The notes beneath the pieces are model-generated. The model saw only the letters and a program-made list of their open reading frames with translations. It was not told the origin of the DNA and searched no databases. This document shows, in pieces, positions 1 to 5,646 of a stretch of 5,646 bases of DNA. Origin of the DNA: Gammaproteobacteria bacterium (lineage in GTDB: Bacteria; Pseudomonadota; Gammaproteobacteria; SZUA-229); assembly GCA_011321985.1 (NCBI GenBank), contig DROB01000379.1, positions 1 to 5,646 on the forward strand, in the 5' to 3' direction. Both the position numbers and the translations under genes were made by a program. How positions within the stretch are numbered: the stretch's first letter is position 1; each line of letters starts with the position of its first letter.

Positions 1-544
1 TAAACATGATCCTCACTGTGAGCATCATTCAGAGAGGACGAAAGAAGTATCGATTGAAATTGCAAAGGCGATGGGCCTGCCAAAAGAGCGCATTGAAGCA
101 TTAGCGATGGCAGCCCTGCTCGCGAATATAGGTAAGCTATACATCCCCGCGGAGATGTTGACCAGTGAGCATCCATTGACGGCAGAAGACGAGTTGTTGT
201 TGCGAGAAAATGTTAATCACAGTGTGGCGATGTTACAGGGGCTCAAGTTTGAAGGTCCGGTAGTGGAAATCGTACAGCAAAAAAATGAGTGCCTCGATGG
301 CAGTGGCTATCCTGCCGGTATATCGGGTGATGAGATATATCAGGAATCACGGATACTGTCGGTGGCAAATGCTTTCGTCGCCATGACCAGTTCAAGGGCA
401 TACCGTTCAGGCAAGCCGATCAAAGATGTGCTGGAGATATTGATCGCAGAAGCGGATAGCCGATATGACAGGCATGTCATCGCTGCACTTTTTCATATAG
501 CAGAGAACTATTCTGACTGGGCGAGCTGGCAACAGGTCAAGTAG
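1..544 (+). CDS. HD-GYP domain protein, C-terminal part, metal site degenerate
   Basis: This is the 3' end of a gene; the frame is open to the left edge (first full codon at base 2), so the ATG at 71 is internal and about 180 residues are visible. Seen: the HD-GYP order of motifs, with an HS.R helix at bases 23-37, ANIGK at 122-136, a DGSGYP loop at 293-310 and a RILSVANAF..MTS.R.YR block. HD-GYP domains normally hydrolyse c-di-GMP with a two- or three-metal centre. Here the HD pair is A-N (122-127), the next ligand His is Asn (209-211), the HH pair of HHE is K-N (281-286) and the late Asp is Asn (368-370). Only the first His and the GYP loop remain. Inference: a catalytically dead domain that may bind nucleotide or act as a protein-interaction module. 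Its N-terminal input domain is outside the window. The C-terminal end looks complete. Confidence 0.9.
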   Translation, partial: KHDPHCEHHSERTKEVSIEIAKAMGLPKERIEALAMAALLANIGKLYIPAEMLTSEHPLTAEDELLLRENVNHSVAMLQGLKFEGPVVEIVQQKNECLDGSGYPAGISGDEIYQESRILSVANAFVAMTSSRAYRSGKPIKDVLEILIAEADSRYDRHVIAALFHIAENYSDWASWQQVK

Positions 545-569
545 CAGGTCCTCCCCCCCCCCGGATCTG
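545..569 (+). other. Potential hairpin with a ten-C loop after the HD-GYP stop
   Basis: CAGGTCC (545-551) can pair with GGATCTG (563-569) over seven positions, one of them a G-T wobble. The loop is T followed by ten C's (553-562). The stem begins at the base after the stop codon. No T-tract follows, so it does not read as a standard intrinsic terminator. The C-run is also a candidate for length variation or for sequencing error; neither flanking coding frame depends on its length. Confidence 0.4.
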
Positions 570-626
570 AGTTCATGCGTAATGTCAGCGTTATGAATCT
601 ATTAGAGAGGGCTTTGTCCTAGAGTA

Positions 627-1907
627 ATGCTTGTTGAACATATCATACTGGCGCTGATCATAATCCTCGGGCTTTCATTGTTGGCACAGCCTGTCGCACG
701 ATGGTCGCGCATGCCATTTGCCAGTGTACTGGTGGTGTTCGGTTTTATCGCGTCCGAACTTGTGGTTTATACTGGCATAGATACCGGTATTCGCGCAGAT
801 AATTTTCAGTCGATCATCTTCTACGTATTCATACCTGTCCTGGTATTCGAATCTGCTTATAATCTGGACAAGCAGGAATTGAGAAAGAACATAATCGTTA
901 TTCTGTCACTCGCTATAATCGCGATGTTGCTCACCTGTATCATTGCTGCTGTATTATTATTTTATGGTATAGGGCATGAGGCCGGCTTTCCCTGGATCGC
1001 GGCACTGATCACGGGAGCGGTACTGGCGGCAACCGACCCTGTTGCGGTGATCGTTAAGCTGCGAGAAATAAAAGCGCCCAGGCGCATCATAGTATTACTG
1101 GAGGGGGAGAGCCTGTTCAATGATGCCACCGCTATCGTTTTATTCAGTCTGTTCCTATCGATGGCGACTGCTGTTCAAGCTGATATTTCGACTGTGGCTG
1201 TCGACTCACTGCCTGACATAGCTTCTCGATTTCTATCGATCTTTTTTGGTGGTATTTTGACAGGACTCTTCGTCGGTCTGATTGCAGGTCTCATGCTAAA
1301 GTTTATCGAACAGGCATTGCTGAAGGGGGTCATGAGTCTGGTTGTCGCCTATGGCTCATACATGCTGGCCGAGTATTGTGGTGTCTCAGGCGTGATGTCT
1401 ACATTACTGGCCGCTCTGAGTTTCTCGGTGCTCGAACAAAAAAATGAAAGTTTAGATGAGTCGTTACAGGTAAAATCAGCAACCAGTCATATTTCGGGTA
1501 ACAGGTATCTATGGGACGTACTGGCGCACGTGGCGAATGTCAGTGTATTCATCGTCATGGGTGCCGTCATAACATTAGCGATGTTTGAGCAACGCTGGCT
1601 GGCGATGTTAATCGCGATACTCTCTTTAGTGGTAGCCAGAGCCGTCAGTGTTTACGGGCTCATGTTGTGTTTTTCATTGTTTAAAAAGTTAGAGGTTCCG
1701 TTTGCTGTGCAGACGGTGATGGTATGGAGTGGTCTGCGTGGAGCGGTGACCCTGGCACTGGCGTTGTCCCTGCCGGTCACGCTTGATTACTGGTGGACCA
1801 TTCAATCTATCGCGTTCGGCGTAGTCATGTTTTCACTGTTCGTACAGGCACCAACTGTATCGATACTGGCTCGACGTTTATTGAAGAGTGAGCAGGATCA
1901 GAGATGA
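627..1907 (+). CDS. Cation:proton antiporter, CPA1 family (NhaP/NHE-like)
   Basis: Inner-membrane exchanger of 426 residues, expected to swap Na+ (or K+) for H+ and so help control pH and sodium. Seen: a hydrophobic protein with about a dozen membrane segments and the family signatures in order: FIPVLVFESAYNLD (residues 68-81), ATDPVAV (135-141), EGESLFND (159-166) and SGLRGAVTLALALS (368-381). The Asn165-Asp166 pair is the ion-binding signature of CPA1, usually linked to electroneutral exchange; Arg338 and Arg371 sit at expected conserved places. The C-terminus is short (about 10 residues after the last helix), with no TrkA-C or cyclic-nucleotide domain. The ATG at 627 is the only sensible start, because an in-frame stop lies at 603-605 and the first helix begins at once. 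Its ribosome site is poor: AGAGAGGG at 604-611 is far away and GAG at 622-624 very close. It follows the HD-GYP gene by 82 bp on the same strand, so co-transcription is possible. Ion preference cannot be read from sequence. Confidence 0.93.
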   Translation: MLVEHIILALIIILGLSLLAQPVARWSRMPFASVLVVFGFIASELVVYTGIDTGIRADNFQSIIFYVFIPVLVFESAYNLDKQELRKNIIVILSLAIIAMLLTCIIAAVLLFYGIGHEAGFPWIAALITGAVLAATDPVAVIVKLREIKAPRRIIVLLEGESLFNDATAIVLFSLFLSMATAVQADISTVAVDSLPDIASRFLSIFFGGILTGLFVGLIAGLMLKFIEQALLKGVMSLVVAYGSYMLAEYCGVSGVMSTLLAALSFSVLEQKNESLDESLQVKSATSHISGNRYLWDVLAHVANVSVFIVMGAVITLAMFEQRWLAMLIAILSLVVARAVSVYGLMLCFSLFKKLEVPFAVQTVMVWSGLRGAVTLALALSLPVTLDYWWTIQSIAFGVVMFSLFVQAPTVSILARRLLKSEQDQR

Positions 1908-1968
1908 TGATCCCTTTATCCTCAGGTTTTAAGTAAGGCCAAAAGGTGTAAAAAATTGCATACGGTAT

Positions 1969-2002
1969 CAGTAACCTGTGGCCAGGAGTGGCCGGCTTAC
2001 TG
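1969..2002 (-). terminator. Possible hairpin terminator at the end of the cupin/membrane-protein unit
   Basis: CAGTAA (1969-1974) and TTACTG (1997-2002) are perfect inverted repeats. Inside them CC/GG and GGCC/GGCC can pair, with a single-C bulge on one side and a three-base bulge on the other, around the loop at 1985-1990. The structure covers the stop codon (1997-1999) of the small membrane-protein gene. On the minus strand a run of T's (complement of 1950-1955) follows about 13 bases after the stem, farther than in a standard intrinsic terminator. It lies between convergent genes, so it could serve either strand. Confidence 0.3.
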
Positions 2003-2182
2003 TACGGAATAAATCATCAGGAAAACAAAAGCAACAAGCACGATCATCAGGAGAACAACGGTCCCCCAATGTTTTTCTTCGGCATTCTTGCTTTTCTCCA
2101 TAGTGGCCTTTATGCCCGGGAAGAACATAAAGATGACGAATAAGCCGATGGCACCAGCCAGTAGTTGTTGCCAGAGTCCCAT
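1997..2182 (-). CDS. Small two-helix membrane protein of unknown function
   Basis: The protein has 61 residues and I cannot assign it to a characterised family. Seen: two hydrophobic stretches, about residues 5-22 and 41-59, joined by a short charged loop (KATMEKSKNAEEKHW) that begins after a Phe-Pro-Gly turn. This predicts a helical hairpin in the inner membrane with both ends on the same side. By the positive-inside rule no strong preference is visible, since the loop has both Lys and Glu. The start is well supported: GAGAGG lies six bases upstream of the ATG on the minus strand (2189-2194). It begins 17 bp after the cupin stop on the same strand, so the two are almost certainly one transcript and may work together. 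The coding call rests on the ribosome site, the clean helix pattern and the tight spacing, not on homology. Confidence 0.75.
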   Translation of the reverse strand: MGLWQQLLAGAIGLFVIFMFFPGIKATMEKSKNAEEKHWGTVVLLMIVLVAFVFLMIYSVQ

Positions 2183-2188
2183 GTTAAA

Positions 2189-2194
2189 CCTCTC
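2189..2194 (-). promoter_or_regulatory. Shine-Dalgarno for the small membrane protein
   Basis: GAGAGG on the minus strand, six bases before the ATG, inside the 17-bp gap after the cupin stop codon. It is the main support for this short gene being translated. Confidence 0.6.
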
Positions 2195-2199
2195 TTCTT

Positions 2200-2475
2200 C
2201 TATTCATAAACATAGTGTTTTTCTATAGGTTCAATAATTTTCCATACACACTTCATCCCTTTGGGAAAAAAGACCATATCACCTTCCTGGATGGTTATGG
2301 CTTCTTCGTCTTCGGGTGTGATGATGGCCTTGCCTTCGATGATGTAACAGGTTTCTTTCTTGTCGTAGGTCCAGTCAAACTCAGACACGCCTTTCGACCA
2401 GGTCGGCCAGTCATCGACATACAATACATCCAGTTTGGCGGGCGTAACATGGTGTTCGATGGTAATTGAGCTCAT
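2200..2475 (-). CDS. Cupin domain protein, DUF861 (cupin_3) type
   Basis: Single-domain small beta-barrel protein of 91 residues from the start chosen here. Seen: cupin motif 1 with WTYDKKE...G (W35, Y37, E41, G48) and motif 2 GDMVFFPKGMKC (G65, P71, G73, C76). In classical cupins the metal is held by HxH, Glu and a later His; here HxH is W-x-Y and the last His is Cys, leaving only Glu41. This pattern, with the KETCYIIEG strand and CVWKI.EPI.KHYVY ending, is typical of the DUF861 family related to EutQ and ureidoglycine aminohydrolase, so the loss is a family trait, not decay. The actual substrate is unknown. The frame extends to an ATG at 2502, giving 9 more residues (MSPTRRMIA), but a TATAAT at 2505-2510 would put the transcript start near 2498, downstream of that codon; residue MSS at 2475 is also where the fold begins. 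An ATG at 2484 is a third option. First gene of a unit with the small membrane protein. Confidence 0.85.
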   Translation of the reverse strand: MSSITIEHHVTPAKLDVLYVDDWPTWSKGVSEFDWTYDKKETCYIIEGKAIITPEDEEAITIQEGDMVFFPKGMKCVWKIIEPIEKHYVYE

Positions 2476-2504
2476 AGCGATCATTCTTCGAGTGGGAGAC
2501 ATCC

Positions 2505-2510
2505 ATTATA
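2505..2510 (-). promoter_or_regulatory. Candidate -10 box for the cupin unit
   Basis: Perfect TATAAT on the minus strand, directly upstream of the longest possible cupin ATG (2502). The best -35 match at 17-18 bp spacing is weak (TTCAGG). If used, transcription would begin near 2498 and leave a leader of about 23 bases before the ATG at 2475. Confidence 0.35.
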
Positions 2511-2663
2511 ACGCAAAACAAATAGAAACCTGAAGTTACTGTCGTCCGTTAACTTTCCCTGTTTCCATACTACTGCTACGAAAATCTTTCTACTATCTAT
2601 GCGTGACTGTGATCGGGGTTATTTAATGTCAGAAAAGGGCTAAATATGGCCGTGTTTGCGATG

Positions 2664-2669
2664 TATAAT
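2664..2669 (+). promoter_or_regulatory. Candidate -10 box for the thioredoxin-like gene
   Basis: Perfect TATAAT on the plus strand. No good -35 is present at 16-18 bp spacing (the region reads TAAATA). A start of transcription near 2676 would leave the TTG at 2656 and ATG at 2668 outside the message, which fits the Shine-Dalgarno-like AGGG at 2694-2697 and a GTG start at 2704. Confidence 0.35.
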
Positions 2670-2703
2670 GTGCAGCAAGTTAACAGTGAAGGCAGGGTTG
2701 TCG

Positions 2704-3063
2704 GTGAATGGAGCAATGATCTTTGATGTAGATCTGGAAACGTATGATGAAAAGGTGCTGGCGGCATCACATGATGTTCCGGTGTTGGTGGATATGTGGG
2801 CAGAATGGTGTTCACCCTGTCTGGTTATCGCACCCGTGTTGAAGCAGCTGGTCGAAGAATATGATGGCAGGTTGAAACTGGCGAAAGTCGAAGTCGATGA
2901 GAATGAGAACATGAAACTGGCAGGAAGATATCAGGTCAGAGGGTTCCCGACGGTATTATTGATCGTCGATGGTGAGGAGCTGGCACGGTTTAGTGGTGCG
3001 AAACCTCTGTCATTTATCCGGGAGTTTGTTGATAGTGGTGTTCTGCTCCAGCAGAAAGATTGA
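2704..3063 (+). CDS. Thioredoxin-like protein, WCSPC active site, YbbN-like domain without TPRs
   Basis: One thioredoxin fold of 119 residues from the chosen GTG. Seen: buried Asp30, WAEWCSPC (33-39; Cys36 and Cys39), VEVDEN (63-68), cis-Pro82 in GFPTVLL, and a final helix. There is no signal peptide, so it should act in the cytoplasm. The opening IFDV and the PVLVD.WAEWC stretch resemble the N-terminal domain of the YbbN/CnoX co-chaperone, but the TPR part is absent and the length is that of a plain thioredoxin. Both cysteines are kept, so disulphide exchange is plausible; CSPC replaces the usual CGPC and Leu40 replaces the common Lys/Arg, which may change redox potential or partners. Start: AGGG (2694-2697) is six bases before GTG 2704; ATG 2716 (115 residues) is possible but has GGAG only two bases away; longer starts at 2656 and 2668 fall upstream of the expected transcript start. 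The gene is divergent from the cupin unit and convergent with the transglutaminase gene. Confidence 0.88.
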   Translation: MNGAMIFDVDLETYDEKVLAASHDVPVLVDMWAEWCSPCLVIAPVLKQLVEEYDGRLKLAKVEVDENENMKLAGRYQVRGFPTVLLIVDGEELARFSGAKPLSFIREFVDSGVLLQQKD

Positions 3064-3129
3064 TCTGTTCTGCCGGATAGTGCCCGATCTACACAAGACA
3101 AGATAAAACAAAAGTTTTCCTTCGTGACG

Positions 3130-5184
3130 CTACGTCTTAATCTTGCCCCGGAGTTTGAATGCTTTTATCTTTCTGATATAGCGGCGGAAGAGTTTTTCAT
3201 TTTTCTGATTGCCATAGTGTAAGGTCTGGTAAGCTTTAAAGATGAAGGCCATATCGTTTCTCGTCTGTGTGGAGAGAGCCAGTTCATGGTTTATTCTGTT
3301 TTCAAAATCGACAGGCCCTTCATTTAGCCTGCGCCCTATACCGTGACGTTGCAGTTTCAGGCAATAGAGATTGTAATGATGTTGTACAGGATCATCTGAA
3401 ACAGAATTTTGTTTCAACAATGACCATGTGATGATCAGCCCCGTTATCGTAAGACAGCTTACGAGTAACAGGATAAGGTTCGATGCTCCCTTATCTTCAA
3501 ATCCCAGTAGTGCTAGCAGGTTTTCCTGCTTTTCATGATCAAACCCGATCACCCAGTTGTTCCAGCTATTTTGAAAACTGTCATATAAAAAAGTTATATT
3601 CCTGATGATCGAGTTATCCGAGACAAGCAGTAGAGGCAGTTTGTCTGGTTCGAGCCCGGCATTTAATACGCCCTGCTCGATACGGTCTGGAGAAACTGCT
3701 GCGGTTGGGTCTATGCGTATCCAGTGGTTATCTACCCAGACCTCTGTCCAGGCATGAGCATCTGATTGTCGAACGATCATGTAATCATCCAGAGGATTCA
3801 TCTCACCTCCCTGGTAACCGATAATGACCCGGGACGGGATACCGACGGCACGCATCAGATAGACGAAAGCACTCGCATAGTGTTCACAAAAACCTTTTCG
3901 GCTGTTAAATAAAAAATCGTCTATCGCGTTTTTCCTAAGTAGGTCAGGGGTCAACGTGTAGAAGAAATTTTTGTTGGTGAAATAGGCGAGGACATTATTG
4001 ATATATTTTTTTGTATCAAAATCTGATTCGGTCAATAGCTTTCTGGAAAACAGAATAGTCTCAGGATTAAGGTTTATGGGTAGCAAGCGATTTTTATAAC
4101 TCTCCTGAGAGAACAATGCCTGATCGATGGCTGTGGTTTGAGAGCTGATTTGATAACTGATCACATTGTTTATTTTTTTAGGGCTTATCAACATGGCTTC
4201 ACGATTATATCGATATCGTGATGCATACTCTGATGGGTATTCCAGCGAGAGTAGCCAGTCCAGATGTGTCGGTTCAAGCGTTATCCGGTAACGGAAAAGA
4301 TGGCTGGTATCATCAGCAAACTGTATATTAGGTCGGGCACCGAGTGGAGCATCATCTCTTCGCCATGTTTTTCCATCATAGGATGATAGAACAGCACCAC
4401 GCCAGTAACGTTCAGAGTGCGCAGGTATGTCTCCTTCAAACTTGACGCGAAAAGCGATAGCGGAAGAATTTATCAGGCGGTTGATGCTGCCCGGTGACAT
4501 CTCTTCACTCAATCCAGTTCTGCTGCTGAAGGCATCATGGGGCAGGCTCCAGAGCGGCCCGGGGATGCGTGGGAAAAGGAAAAACAGGATCAGCATGAAA
4601 GGTAACGAAGAGAGTATGAAGCGGGATGCCATCCTGAGGCGGTCGTTAAGTGAAGTTGATCGTAGCCGGTCACTCAGTGAGATGAGTAGCGAGAGCAGGA
4701 ACAGGACGACGAAAAACAGGTACAGGATTAAACTGATTGACTGTGAATAGAAAAAATTACTGGCGATAATAAAAAATGAACTGTACACGATAATGTAACA
4801 ATCTCGATACGTCCCGGTCTCAAATAATTTTAGTGTGGACATCAGGATGATCAACGCAATTCCGGACTGCTGTCCGAATATATGTCCATAGGTATTCAGG
4901 ATCATAAAAAAAAGCGTTGCCATCATCAACAGCTGTATGATCTTCGAAGGATTATTTTTATCCTGCCTGATGATAAATATCTTCCACAGGCTCAGCCCCA
5001 GCAGCAGAGCGAGAATAGCAGGAGGCATGCGAGTATAAAGTGGAATGACGGACAGATGTATACCCGCCAGCAGGCTGTAGAGCATCAAGCTATCAGGTTT
5101 TGAAATAGATGATTTCAATATTGTAGAGTCGTTGTGATATGTATGGAGCAGGTTAATCAGTACAGGGCGAGTGCTGTCAGACAT
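3130..5184 (-). CDS. tgpA: TgpA-like membrane transglutaminase (DUF3488 / transglutaminase / DUF4129)
   Basis: Inner-membrane protein of 684 residues, the usual size for TgpA. Seen in order: about seven membrane helices (roughly 34-50, 54-72, 82-100, 107-121, 128-147, 149-170, 187-204), a large domain expected in the periplasm, and one last helix (about 569-590) followed by a basic cytoplasmic tail (to 684) matching DUF4129. The transglutaminase core is complete: RKGFCEHYASAFVYLMR with Cys433, SDAHAW with His477 and WIRIDPTAA with Asp492, the full Cys-His-Asp triad. In Pseudomonas aeruginosa TgpA is an essential-type protein with such a periplasmic domain, thought to act on cell-envelope substrates; the true substrate is unsettled. 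The start at 5184 lies inside the preceding DUF58 gene (28 bp overlap), which suggests translational coupling; its own ribosome site is weak and the next ATG, codon 34, would cut into the first helix. The stop faces the thioredoxin gene, 66 bp apart. Confidence 0.93.
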   Translation of the reverse strand: MSDSTRPVLINLLHTYHNDSTILKSSISKPDSLMLYSLLAGIHLSVIPLYTRMPPAILALLLGLSLWKIFIIRQDKNNPSKIIQLLMMATLFFMILNTYGHIFGQQSGIALIILMSTLKLFETGTYRDCYIIVYSSFFIIASNFFYSQSISLILYLFFVVLFLLSLLISLSDRLRSTSLNDRLRMASRFILSSLPFMLILFFLFPRIPGPLWSLPHDAFSSRTGLSEEMSPGSINRLINSSAIAFRVKFEGDIPAHSERYWRGAVLSSYDGKTWRRDDAPLGARPNIQFADDTSHLFRYRITLEPTHLDWLLSLEYPSEYASRYRYNREAMLISPKKINNVISYQISSQTTAIDQALFSQESYKNRLLPINLNPETILFSRKLLTESDFDTKKYINNVLAYFTNKNFFYTLTPDLLRKNAIDDFLFNSRKGFCEHYASAFVYLMRAVGIPSRVIIGYQGGEMNPLDDYMIVRQSDAHAWTEVWVDNHWIRIDPTAAVSPDRIEQGVLNAGLEPDKLPLLLVSDNSIIRNITFLYDSFQNSWNNWVIGFDHEKQENLLALLGFEDKGASNLILLLVSCLTITGLIITWSLLKQNSVSDDPVQHHYNLYCLKLQRHGIGRRLNEGPVDFENRINHELALSTQTRNDMAFIFKAYQTLHYGNQKNEKLFRRYIRKIKAFKLRGKIKT

Positions 5185-5646
5185 TCGTGGTAGTGCCTGT
5201 CACCACAATCTGCCTCAATTTTCAGCTCGGGTAGTTTCAGCCCGTAGTGCTGATTATTGTTCTCAGCATCGATGATCAGTGAAGTCATTATCGATAACCG
5301 ATGCTCATCGTCGCGTGCCAAGATATCATCCCACTCGATCCAGTGTGTGACAGGACTGGCTCCAGAAAATTCTTTGCTGAAGAGTTCGCCAGTTTTTGCC
5401 GTTGTCTTCCAGGAGATGTGGCTGATGTTATCACCATGCTGGTACTTTCTCAGATGACTGAAATTTTCCTGGCCCTTATCTGGTGAATCATATTCGCCAT
5501 CTTCATTGTGATCGAATGAACGTGGCAGTGTTTTAGTGTCAGGTACCGGGTAGACGATGCATGACATCGATAAGTCGATCCAGGTCCATGAAATGAACAG
5601 ACCGGTCGGAAATCGGGTATATAAACGAAACTTTCCAGGATCGAGA
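5157..5646 (-). CDS. DUF58 domain protein, C-terminal part (runs off the right edge)
   Basis: The frame is open to the window end, so the ATG at 5567 is internal and about 162 residues are visible. Seen: TRFPTGLFISW (about 5592-5624), a CIVYPVP strand, then HLRKYQHGDNISHISWKTTAKTGEL..KEF, which is the DUF58 core (Y..GD....I.WK..A), and a C-terminal YGLKLP...CLTALALY ending. The missing N-terminus normally carries two membrane helices. DUF58 proteins have a von Willebrand A-like fold in many members, work with MoxR AAA+ ATPases and are usually encoded directly upstream of tgpA; that is the order here, with a 28 bp overlap. The stop is TGA at 5157-5159. Biochemical role unknown; a part in assembling or controlling envelope complexes with MoxR is the common proposal. 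Confidence in family is high because the extension past the internal ATG matches the family too. Confidence 0.9.
   Translation of the reverse strand, partial: LDPGKFRLYTRFPTGLFISWTWIDLSMSCIVYPVPDTKTLPRSFDHNEDGEYDSPDKGQENFSHLRKYQHGDNISHISWKTTAKTGELFSKEFSGASPVTHWIEWDDILARDDEHRLSIMTSLIIDAENNNQHYGLKLPELKIEADCGDRHYHECLTALALY

Noticed and set aside
71..544. HD-GYP frame starting at ATG 71 as a complete 157-residue gene
   Set aside because: The frame is open to the left edge and the upstream residues match the first HD-GYP helix (HHSERT), so the gene continues outside the window.
2215..2469. 84-codon plus-strand frame opposite the cupin gene
   Set aside because: It is antisense to a convincing cupin domain, has no family features and no good ribosome site.
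2503..2655. Possible CRP-like site (TGTGATC near 2608) in the divergent spacer
   Set aside because: Only one half-site is present; the expected TCACA partner is missing at the proper spacing.
2597..2912. Two minus-strand frames (72 and 90 codons) across the thioredoxin gene
   Set aside because: Ser/Thr/His/Pro-rich composition typical of antisense shadow; the thioredoxin fold on the plus strand explains the region.
3105..3118. AAAAC / GTTTT inverted repeat between the thioredoxin and tgpA stops, as a bidirectional terminator
   Set aside because: Five pairs with only one G-C and a four-A loop is too weak for a terminator, and such repeats are common in A/T-rich spacers.
4427..5103. Plus-strand frames of 107 and 73 codons inside the transglutaminase gene
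   Set aside because: Arg/Ser- or Gln-rich antisense shadows of membrane helices; no domain is recognisable.
5257..5486. Plus-strand frames of 66 and 61 codons opposite DUF58
   Set aside because: The minus strand carries conserved DUF58 motifs throughout; the plus frames overlap each other and show no features.
5157..5567. DUF58 frame starting at ATG 5567 as a complete 136-residue gene
   Set aside because: The upstream in-frame residues to the window end (TRFPTGLFISW) match the family, so this Met is internal.

Overview
The window looks like ordinary chromosomal DNA from a gammaproteobacterium. The GC content is moderate (mid-40s percent by eye). The pairing of a DUF58 protein with a TgpA-type transglutaminase, the stand-alone YbbN-like thioredoxin and the DUF861 cupin next to a tiny membrane protein all fit that group. 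I cannot name the genus. No tRNA, rRNA, CRISPR array, insertion sequence or prophage gene is visible, and coding density is high.

Left part (1-1907, + strand): the 3' end of an HD-GYP family gene whose beginning lies outside the window, then 82 bp later a complete CPA1-type Na+/H+ (cation/proton) antiporter gene. The HD-GYP domain keeps its GYP loop but has lost six of the seven metal-ligand positions I could align, so it is probably not an active c-di-GMP phosphodiesterase. The gap between the two genes holds a run of ten C's that sits in the loop of a potential hairpin directly after the HD-GYP stop codon.

Middle (1997-3063): a two-gene minus-strand unit, cupin then a 61-residue two-helix membrane protein, separated by 17 bp that include a good Shine-Dalgarno. 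It is divergent from a plus-strand thioredoxin-like gene. Each side of the divergent spacer carries a TATAAT hexamer, and these positions favour internal start codons over the longest reading frames.

Right part (3130-5646, - strand): a full-length TgpA-like transglutaminase membrane protein with an intact Cys-His-Asp triad, overlapped by 28 bp by the 3' end of a DUF58 gene that runs off the right edge. The usual order for this locus is moxR (AAA+ ATPase), DUF58, tgpA, so a MoxR gene is expected just beyond the right edge.

The genes form at least three transcription units: HD-GYP with antiporter; cupin with small membrane protein; DUF58 with tgpA. The thioredoxin appears to be alone. I found no clear new defence or mobile system. 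The points most worth following are the degenerate HD-GYP domain, the C-tract hairpin and the conserved-looking cupin/mini-membrane-protein pair.
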